Shown: positions 57,350 through 64,000 of the stretch, piece after piece | Position numbering within the stretch: the first letter of the stretch is position 1 | How the letters are laid out: every line of letters starts with the position of its first letter | Assembly (NCBI GenBank): GCA_022457155.1 | Contig: JAJGOT010000170.1 | Coordinates: 1,212,501-1,276,500, forward strand | Direction of reading: 5' to 3' | Source: Cladopsammia gracilis | Taxonomy: Eukaryota > Cnidaria > Anthozoa > Scleractinia > Dendrophylliidae | DNA length: 64,000 bases | Made by a program: the position numbers and the translations under genes | Notes under the pieces: generated by a model | Told to the model about the DNA's origin: nothing | The model's database searches: none | What the model saw: only the letters and a program-made list of their open reading frames with translations

Positions 57350-57790
57350 TACTGTGCAGACGGTCGCGTAATACTGTTTTTGAGAATTGCTAAAATTGAA
57401 AATAGCCCCTTCGTCAATCTTAATTCTTGTGCTTCCAACCTTTCACCTTAGTTAAGTTTCACCTTAGTTAAGCTTGTTCGAAGTGCGACGCTGTTAGGCT
57501 TGGGCTATCTATATATATTATATCCTATCTGGTACACCCAGGTTTGAGTCCTGGCATCGCCGTATGTCTGAGCGCTCAAGGGATATACAACATTAATCAA
57601 TATTTTGTGCCGACGCACGTGAAATCTAGGCAAATGTTATATATCCTCTCTGGTTCACCCAGGTTTGAGTCCTGGCATCACCGTATGCCTGAGCGCTCAA
57701 AGGAAATATAACATTAATCAATATTTTCTGACGCACGTGAAATCTAGGCAAACTGTTATATATTCTCTCTGGTTCACCCAGGTTGGAGTA

Positions 57791-58551
57791 TTTTTTGTGT
57801 GCAACAAAGCAAGCATTACAATAAAATTATTACAGCTGTTATCCCAAAAATGCTGTCAACAATAATTTCGCTTCCTATTTTCTTTGTGTGAGCCGTAACA
57901 GACAGGTGAACAGAGGAAATCCACATTTAGCAATAGCCGTCTTTAATACGAACTACGTGTTACACCGAACTTCAAGTTCAATAATTATAGAACGCCGACA
58001 TGGTTATCTTGTTTACCGCAAAACGATGTTTATATTTGCACCCAGGTTGCAGTGTTTCCGTTCTGAGCTACCTCTGAATGTTGCGACTGCAATCATAATT
58101 ACCGAATCGCTACATTTCGCTTAGCTTGAATACACCGTGAAAATTTCCGGACAGAGTTGACTTCCATACTCGTCCGCGCTGTTTAATATTCAGTCGTACA
58201 AAACCAACGAAAATCTAAATTTCTTGTTTTGCAGATATCTAAGCGGCTGACTTTTTCTGTCATTGTACTGTTTCTAATGCCAGGACCCTTCATTAAATTT
58301 ATTGTGCCCATCATGAAGATACTTCATAAAAACCATAAAGAGTTTTTGTTTCAAAGCTACATCTCACATGCAATTTCCTGTCAAACCGCAGCAAGACCTC
58401 TAAAACCCTCATAAAGATAATTAAAAACGTGCATGAAATGAATTTTCACGCCTAAAGATTATAACACCTTGGTGCAAATGTTCACGCTTTACGTGGAACA
58501 GAAATAGTGTTCAGAAGGGATTTGATTACATTGGCATGCTGGAAGTTACAA
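57791..58551. other. No supported gene
   Basis: AT-rich. An acceptor-like TTTCTTGTTTTGCAG at 58222-58234 on the + strand has no convincing exon after it. Confidence 0.4.
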
Positions 58552-58602
58552 GACCTCCCTCTGAGATATAGGGCAAATTGCCCTATATCTCAGAGGGAGG
58601 TC
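58552..58602. repeat. Perfect 24-bp-arm palindrome
   Basis: GACCTCCCTCTGAGATATAG plus GGCA is followed by AAT and then its exact reverse complement, a tight hairpin with a 3-base loop. No element ends were seen beyond it. Confidence 0.95.
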
Positions 58603-59006
58603 AAGCTACTTTTTGGTTGCTATAAGAGCGTCTGGCTCGTTATGAGGCTACTGCTACATGTAGTCACTTCAAAAGATCGTATTTTCAAATTTTCTCGATG
58701 GAGCATTTCTCATTTTCCAAGACAACCTGTCAATATTTGGTGAAAATCGGAAATGAATATCCGCGGTATATCGAGTTAAACTTAGTGTGAGGTATATTTT
58801 AAAATAAATGCTTTTAAAATGTCTTCACACAGGGAAAAGCCTTTTCCAAACTCAGCAACCCCATCCTTCCTTCCATCTCTAAACCATGGTGGGGTTATGA
58901 GTTTGCCAAAACGTTCGTGGGTTAATGTCTATATACATTGATCGCTTATATACAGACCAATTAGCTGGTTACTAATTAGCAAGGCAAGCAGAACAAAGGT
59001 ACTTAC

Positions 59007-59089
59007 AAGTGACTTGATCGATGCCCAGATTAATTTAAAGTCCTTGTTCAGCAGTTTTGGCGTTAATTTAAAATTGAGAGTGAAACATG
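59007..59089 (-). CDS. Exon B: first part of an extracellular-looking domain
   Basis: On the minus strand TTTATTTGTTTTCAG|CATG is a strong acceptor and TCACTT|GTAAGTACC a strong donor. The 83-nt exon enters in phase 1 and leaves in phase 0. It encodes CFTLNFKLTPKLLNKDFKLI and WASIKSL. Joined to exon C it gives an F-x-L-x-F...L-x-x-I-x-x-LV-x-x-LF pattern reminiscent of a SEA-type fold, which is only a suggestion. The entry phase fits the exit phase of exon A. Confidence 0.5.
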
Positions 59090-59509
59090 CTGAAAACAAA
59101 TAAACAAACAATATTAATACAAAATCTCGCCTTATAAAAGCGATTTATTGCAATAAGAAAGATTAAAAAAAGAAGAGAAAAGAAACCAACAAAAAGGAGA
59201 AAACTAGCCAACGGAAAGGCGCCTAGCATGGGTCTTCATGTGCCCTGTTCGTGTCCTTCCCGTTTGGGTTGCCTACTCACATGTTACTTATTTTTGTATC
59301 TGTCGTTTTTTGGTTTGATTTGTAGAGTAGCCAATGAAGCTGTCAAAAGCGAAAAATAGGATGCACTTTATCTTGCCAATACTAAATCAGTTTGATGGTT
59401 ACGCATGAAATTTTGCAATCGGATGGTTTGTGCATGCAAATGGTAATTAAGCGACCAAAGTTCACTTTTGAAGTGTTCTTCTGACTATTAAATTTGTTTA
59501 TTTGCTTAC

Positions 59510-59701
59510 TCTTTTCAGGTGAAGATGTAGTGGCAGGCAGGTATGTACGCGCTTTTGTAGGTAGTTTTGTAGTCCAAGCTGGCTCAGGCTCAGGGTGTGT
59601 AGGCGTTTCTGTAGGTGAGCTTGTAGGCAGTTTTGTCGAGGCGGCAACTGACGTATTACTTGAAGAAGTTGGCGTAATTGTGGAATTCTGTCCTGATACA
59701 T
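59510..59701 (-). CDS. Exon A: Ser/Thr/Pro-rich stalk
   Basis: On the minus strand TCTATTGCTGTATTCACAG|A is the acceptor and CCTGAAAAGA|GTAAGC the donor. The 192-nt exon is phase 1 on both sides. It encodes VSGQNSTITPTSSSNTSVAA, STKLPTSSPTETPTHPEPEP and TTKLPTKARTYLPATTSS, a mucin-like linker that would be O-glycosylated between extracellular modules. The opposite strand also has an open frame with an acceptor at its start. The S/T/P composition and the phase match with exon B favour the minus strand. Upstream exons, including any signal peptide, were not found and may lie beyond the window. Confidence 0.55.
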
Positions 59702-59823
59702 CTGTGAATACAGCAATAGATGCTTGGCATGATTTACAATACTCAAAGGCTCCTACGAGCCAACTCCCCAACCTCCCCTCCCCTCCAACGCCGTCTCCAT
59801 GGGTAAGGCAGGTGATTATTGCA

Positions 59824-60114
59824 GAGAGTAGTTTTCAATGAAGTGTCGAAAATAATTACACAATTGCTTTGGTTTTGCATTGCTACGCTTTGTGATTGTC
59901 TAAAACATCTCGCGCCACTTTCGCGACCACTCTGTGCAGAAGTAAAACCAAAACCAATCGTGACTTGCTTGCACGCGTTTCCCGCGCTTGGCGCCGCCGA
60001 CATGTAATTGCTTTGGGCTCTGATTGGCTCATTGGAATGTTTACGACTGCTGTAATTGGTAAGATTAATTACTTTGGTTTTGGTTTTACGACACTCAATT
60101 GAAAACTGCTCTCT
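59824..60114. mobile_element. MITE with AGTTTTCAAT...GTGTCG ends, ~290 bp
   Basis: GAGAGTAGTTTTCAATGAAG at the left corresponds to the reverse complement of CGACACTCAATTGAAAACTG at the right. Inside are further inverted pieces (TTTGGTTTTG / CAAAACCAAA-type) and a TGATTGGCTCATTGG box. No coding content. Confidence 0.65.
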
Positions 60115-60440
60115 CGCGTGCTCAATGTCTACCAAGCTAATAGTAAAAAATTGTGTAATTCTGCTCCATCGCTATAACTCGTTCAGCACTTCGCGTATTT
60201 ATGAGCTAAAAACTATAACATGAATGCTACAGACATATTCTGATTCAAATTTGCTCAATAGGGAGTTTCGGATAGTTTAAAACTGATTCTAATCACAATC
60301 AAGTTTTGTTTAGTTGCTTTCGAAATTCAATTTTCCCCGTAAAAAACAAATTCCCTATATTCAAACAAGATGGATCAATTTATAGATACCTCGGGGTTTT
60401 GGCTTCAAATTGTGGTGTCTTGTGTAAATTAGAAACAAAC

Positions 60441-60640
60441 AAGAAGCTGTACACAGCTTGAAGTGTCCTAGATTCTGTAGGGTGAAGGATGGAAAAGCGA
60501 TCGTGGTTCCAAGCGTCGGCTACTGAATGTAGTCTTACTTTTCAGATAAAATTTTGTTTCTCCGTAAAAGCACTTAGAGCATTAAATAATGCGCTGGGTT
60601 TAATAAAGACGCCACGAGTTCAAGCTGTGTACAGCTTCTT
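60441..60640. mobile_element. 200-bp MITE with 22-bp perfect TIRs
   Basis: AAGAAGCTGTACACAGCTTG plus AA at the left is the exact reverse complement of 60619-60640. The TIR is itself nearly palindromic around GTACAC. Confidence 0.75.
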
Positions 60641-61518
60641 ATTTTAAGTGGTTTCAAGACATAGCTAGCTGATAAAACTGTATTTTGTATAGCATCCAAG
60701 GTTTATTTCTTATCTTACTTCTTTCATCACCGATTCTTCTGAACCTGTTTTTTTTATTAGCACTTCGTTCCGTGATTGTTTTAAATTGTATAACGGAAAG
60801 AATTTTTTCTTATTGAAAGGATTTGAATGGTGAACCATGCGCGTTTGAAAATACGAGTTTCAAAAAAGAACATTCTTCTGACATGCAATGCGCGAGACTG
60901 TAAAGGTCAACCGAAAATTTAACGCATTAGATCATTATTAAGGTCGCGGGGGATACCTGGCCATGAATAAATTCATAAGGCAAAATTTTAGCAGGGGTGT
61001 CACTTTGAAAAACGTTATATCGTGAACGTTTGAAAGCCGATTTCGCTAAAATTTAACAGAGATATTGGCGTATAACGGTAGTGCATAAGGACTGTTTTTT
61101 ATTGAAGGGATCGCGCCTTGCGTCAATGCTGTAAGCCACTAGAGTTATTTTTTTTAAAACGTGGTTTTGTGTCCAAGTTTGCTTCTCGAGAAGAACACAA
61201 AGCAAGTTGATTTCACCACTCACTGATCCGTCAAAACGTCTATTGTGTCATATCTGACTCCGATTTCTTTGATTTCGACTTTAATTAAAAGTTATTAGCT
61301 TTTAAAGGAGTAAAATTGTCCATGTTAGAATTTGAAGCCTCATATCTTCCCTTTGAAAGCCTATTTAAAAATTTTGAGTCAGATATGACAATCTACAATA
61401 CACCTAGTTTACCTCCCTGCAGTGTCAACTCATGAAATTCTCTATCCGCGCTGAATTCTTGGACACAAAATTGCTTGTTTTTACGCTACCGAAGGCTTCC
61501 CGAGCAAACACGAATGTA
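60641..61518. other. No supported gene
   Basis: Unassigned AT-rich sequence between MITEs and the Penelope-like pair. Confidence 0.4.
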
Positions 61519-61541
61519 ATATATATATATATATATATATA
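61519..61541. repeat. (TA)n run at the Penelope-like 3' edge
   Basis: A short perfect TA run close to where the minus-strand Penelope-like copy appears to end. Confidence 0.9.
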
Positions 61542-61633
61542 AAGTCTTCTCACGAACATCCAATGAGTAAAGATTTGATCTTCATAATAAAAATATATTT
61601 AACATGAATGAAGACAAGATTTTTTGTTGTAAA

Positions 61634-61676
61634 TCACCTATATTTCGACCGGGTACACCGGCCTTCTTCAGGGTGA
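61634..61676 (-). ncRNA. Hammerhead-ribozyme-like core in the Penelope-like 3' region
   Basis: Read on the minus strand: TCACC, then the box CTGAAGA (CUGANGA), a six-pair stem II (GGCCGG/CCGGTC, one G-U pair, loop TGTAC), the box GAAA, a minimal stem III closed by one A-U pair around UA, the cleavage dinucleotide UA, and GGTGA, which pairs with TCACC to close stem I. All invariant positions of a hammerhead are present. Hammerhead motifs with very short stem III are an established feature of Penelope-like element terminal repeats. Cleavage would fall before GGTGA. It is downstream of the GIY-YIG ORF on the same strand, as expected. Confidence 0.6.
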
Positions 61677-61739
61677 GTGACCGTTACAAACGCGAAACAC
61701 CAAAATACGCGTTACATTCCTGCGCGTGCATTAAAGATT

Positions 61740-62477
61740 TCAATAACTTCTCTCTCGAACCGCGCGGTTCCGAGAATAGAAAAAGTCACTCTCGTTTAAA
61801 CCATGCGGCTTGAGGCTCTTCAGCCTATACGCCCATTGTCCCTCTTTCTGTAACAATTCCCTCTCGTTTGCAACTCTATCAATAAGCAAAACGCCCAAGT
61901 CCTTTAAACCACGGTGACCTTCTGAAGAGAAATGTCGGTAAATAAAGTCATCTTTCTCCTTTTGATTGTGTTCGAGTTTTGCGTGTCCTCTAAGGCGGCT
62001 TTTGTGATTGTTGAACCTTAACCTAAACTTCGTCATTGTCGATCCCACATACTGCATACCACACACCTTACAAAACATTAAATAAATGACGTTTTTTGAG
62101 TTACAATCTAGGTTATAGTTAATGGAGTATGTCTTTCCCGTGACATGACTTGTGAACTTATTGTCCAGACTCAAATAATTACATACATCACATCGTCTGT
62201 CTCTACATTTGACAGTTCCTCTCGCTATCCGTTGCGTTGGCTTCAACTTCGCATGAACTAGGTAATCCCTCAGATTCTTGGGTCGTCTAAAAGCAACCAT
62301 CGGTAGATTGGGTACTGCGTTCCTGCACCTTTCGGAGCAATGCAGTACTGGTTGCAACTCCTTAATTAGTCCTCCAATGTTCGGCAGGCTGGGGTGGTAT
62401 GTCGTGACAAATGGTATCCTGTCATTTTTTTCTTTGATATAGGGCGCCAATACCTCCTCTCTGGATTTATTCCTCAC
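61740..62477 (-). CDS. Penelope-like element, C-terminal part with GIY-YIG endonuclease
   Basis: A 245-codon frame opens with a region typical of the RT-to-endonuclease linker (PFVTTYHPSLPNIGGLIKEL, NLPMVAFRRPKNLRDYLVHA). Then comes a CCHH-like cysteine patch (CRDRRCDVCNYL) and the GIY-YIG domain: NVIYLMFCKVCGMQYVGSTM, followed by FRLRFNNHKSRLRG with the catalytic arginine helix. The end, ERELLQKEGQWAYRLKSLKP, contains the conserved glutamate region. The endonuclease nicks target DNA for insertion. The frame has no ATG at its start and lacks the RT, so it is a 5'-truncated copy. It begins ten bases from the start of the + strand RT copy, facing away from it. Confidence 0.85.
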   Translation of the reverse strand: MRNKSREEVLAPYIKEKNDRIPFVTTYHPSLPNIGGLIKELQPVLHCSERCRNAVPNLPMVAFRRPKNLRDYLVHAKLKPTQRIARGTVKCRDRRCDVCNYLSLDNKFTSHVTGKTYSINYNLDCNSKNVIYLMFCKVCGMQYVGSTMTKFRLRFNNHKSRLRGHAKLEHNQKEKDDFIYRHFSSEGHRGLKDLGVLLIDRVANERELLQKEGQWAYRLKSLKPHGLNESDFFYSRNRAVRERSY

Positions 62478-62487
62478 TTTTCCTCAG

Positions 62488-64000
62488 GTAGAAAATACGG
62501 GTTTGGGTATTGTGGATAATCTGCCGGTGTATACTGAGGGATTACATGTTGTAGTTAATTTGTCAAGTAGAACACTCACGGAAGCAGAAAACTCCTTATT
62601 GTCCAAGGGGCTGTCATTCTGTCCTACACCAGAAGAAATTGATGTGTTTACTCTGAGAAAGGATATCATGGAGTATGTAAGGCGTTTGAGGTTAAAAGAA
62701 TATTTTTACACAGACGAAGAAGTGGATGGGGATTTTTCGGATGTGCCGGCGTTTAGAAAGAAATCAGATTGGTGTCCAGAGAGAAATCGAGATTTAGCCC
62801 TAGAAGCATACGCGGTTGCTCTAGAAAGAAAAATTTTAGAGAGTAATCTCAGTAAAAGAACCTATCGGAACCTTACTAAAGAAGAACAGGAAGCTTTGAA
62901 AAACTTAAAACGTTATGAGGACATTGTTATCAAACAAGCGGACAAAGGATCAGCGGTGGTAATAATGGACAAAAATAGATATATCAGAGAAGCGATGCGC
63001 CAGTTAAATGACGGAGAAGTTTATGTTTCACTAGAGGGGGATCCCACTGAAGACATGATTGAGATAATAAACCAACGGGTTAGAAGTTTGCGGTCAGATG
63101 GACAGATAAATGATAGTACTTTGGAGTATTTATCAGTCAATAGCACAGCAAAAGCGGGACGTTTCTACCTTTTACCGAAATTACACAAGAGGGGTTGTCC
63201 AGGAAGACCAGTAATTTCTGGCTGTAATACTCCTACAGAGAGGATATCGGCCTTTGTTGATCACCATTTAAAGCCTTTAGTTACCTCAGTTCCATCGTAC
63301 GTTAAAGATACAAATGACTTTCTAAGGAAACTCATTGACATTGGTACACTCCCAAAGGAAGCAATACTAGTCACCATAGATGTGGTAGGCTTGTATCCCC
63401 ACATACCCCATAACGAAGGACTTGTAGCCATAAAGGAAGCGTTGAATAGGAGAGAAGATCAAGAAATATCGACGGACGCCATAGTCGACTTGGCAGAACT
63501 TGTCCTTAAGAACAACAATTTCGAGTTTAATGAAAAACATTACCTGCAAAAATTGGGGACAGCTATTGGCACGAAAATGGCGCCTGCATACGCAATTTTG
63601 TTTATGGATTCTTTGGAAAGAAAGCTGCTCTCTGAAGCACGGGTAAAACCAGACATCTGGTGGAGATACATTGACGATATTTTCGTTGTATGGACTAAAG
63701 GCGAGGAAGAACTCATTGAGTTTTTAAATTACATAAACACAGCCCACGAAACCATCAAGTTTACATGGAATTGGTCGCGGGACAAGATTAATTTCTTGGA
63801 TGTTCAAGTAATTAACGACGGGGGCAAGATAGAAACGGATTTATACACCAAGCCGACAGATAAACATCAGTACTTGTTTTCAACCTCATGCCACCCAAAA
63901 CATTGTAAAGAAGGCATACCATATGCCCAAGCCACCAGAATAAGAAGAATATGTTCTTCGTTGGAAACCTTTAAGCTAAGATCAAGGGAACTTTGTCACT
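62488..64000 (+). CDS. Penelope-like element reverse transcriptase, open to window end
   Basis: The frame is open for 504 codons with no stop before the edge. It reads VVVNLSSRTLTEAENSLLSK and GLSFCPTPEEIDVFTLRKDI, then the conserved KQADKGSAVVIMDKNRYI. The RT proper has YLLPKLHKRGCPGRPVISGC, LVTIDVVGLYPHIPHNEGL and LGTAIGTKMAPAYAILFMDS. The active site WWRYIDDIFVVW is at 63661-63690 with both aspartates, followed by INFLDVQVI and DLYTKPTDKHQYLFSTSCHP. This is the Penelope-like RT, related to telomerase RT. The first ATG inside is near 62665. CACTTTTCCTCAG just before 62488 looks like a splice acceptor, or it marks the junction with the inverted copy. The GIY-YIG part should follow beyond the window. 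Confidence 0.9.

Larger units (their letters stand above)
52495..57518. mobile_element. Composite insertion in the satellite, bounded by inverted repeats
   Basis: TATAGCGGAGCACTTGCC at 52495 and the reverse complement of the sequence ending at 57057 match for about 195 bp, including CATGGTCATGGCTAGCGGAA and GGCTTTGTTTTTCGCGCG. Inside lie two tandem copies of a 288-bp repeat (53179-53744) and a minus-strand LINE (54340-56983). A third 288-bp copy (57071-57349) lies outside the right arm. A stretch at 53742-53926 recurs inverted at 57348-57518. Either a DNA transposon with 195-bp ends captured a LINE, or two LINE 5' ends face each other. The satellite unit is split at GCAAATGTTATA|TATCC. Confidence 0.6.
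48240..57790. repeat. ~120-bp satellite array, split by three insertions
   Basis: The unit (118-121 bp) starts near CGCACGTGAAATCTAGGCAA and runs through TATATCCTCTCTGGTTCACC, a hairpin CCAGG-TTTGAGT-CCTGG, GGCATCGCCGTATGCCTGAG, CGCTCAAGGGATATA and ACATTAATCAATATTTT. Units are at 48240-48296, 49769-50130, 51405-52494 and 57519-57790, about 15 in total. The repetitive ORFs (ESWHRRMPERS...) arise because 120 is a multiple of three and are not genes. Variation among units is low. The hairpin has the size and most bases of a tRNA T-arm. Confidence 0.9.
28653..59006 (-). other. Putative ~30-kb intron filled with mobile DNA
   Basis: Exon B ends in phase 0 at 59007 and exon C begins in phase 0 at 28652, and the joined peptide reads smoothly (...WASIKSL/VEHLFGSS...). 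If they are neighbours, the gap holds the YR retrotransposon, BEL/Pao pieces, LINEs, the satellite array and a possible small + strand gene. Missing exons between B and C cannot be excluded. Confidence 0.35.

Noticed and set aside
59494..59841. Plus-strand 115-codon ORF opposite the S/T/P-rich exon
   Set aside because: Composition (Val/Gly-rich) is what the antisense of an S/T/P-rich frame gives; the minus strand has matching splice sites and phases.

Overview
This window looks like nuclear DNA of an invertebrate animal, most likely a cnidarian such as a stony coral or sea anemone. It is AT-rich, has spliced exons with GT/AG borders and AATAAA signals, and shows no bacterial gene layout. It carries the mixture usual in cnidarian genomes: LINEs, a tyrosine-recombinase retrotransposon, BEL/Pao pieces, Penelope-like elements and many short inverted-repeat (MITE-like) elements. 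The species assignment is inference; no single-copy marker gene proves it.

Layout. 1-4 kb: a dead LINE reverse transcriptase fragment, a trinucleotide run, then nested inverted-repeat elements. 5.0-6.67 kb: the best candidate host gene on the + strand, with a last exon of about 284 codons and a poly(A) signal. 7-18 kb: short foldback elements, a tandem duplication, a Harbinger-like MITE with its empty paralogous site, and a LINE tail. 18.67 kb: a clean first coding exon with a GTAAGT donor. 19-22.6 kb: a 13-bp minisatellite, a second copy of the 1.7-kb element with an inverted interior, and a cluster of TCAAAGGT octamers. 22.6-26.3 kb: a TTAA-flanked 3.7-kb element with about 1-kb inverted arms.

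27.1-28.65 kb and 59.0-59.7 kb, - strand: four exon-like pieces whose reading phases join exactly (S/T/P-rich stalk, two pieces of an extracellular-looking domain, a thrombospondin-1-like cysteine exon). If they form one gene, it has an intron of about 30 kb filled with mobile DNA: a split-direct-repeat YR retrotransposon (29.8-35.3 kb), a small candidate gene (36.6-37.1 kb), LINE and GIY-YIG remnants, rearranged BEL/Pao gag and pol (41.8-47.2 kb), and a ~120-bp satellite (48.2-57.8 kb) split by three separate insertions.

61.5-64 kb: two Penelope-like halves head to head. The - strand half carries a GIY-YIG nuclease and, downstream of it, a hammerhead-ribozyme-like core. The + strand half is a 504-codon reverse transcriptase frame that is still open at the window edge.

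Most of the window is therefore mobile DNA of several ages. The host genes supported are few and partial: the 5.7-kb gene, the 18.67-kb first exon, the 36.6-kb small ORF and the split extracellular gene.
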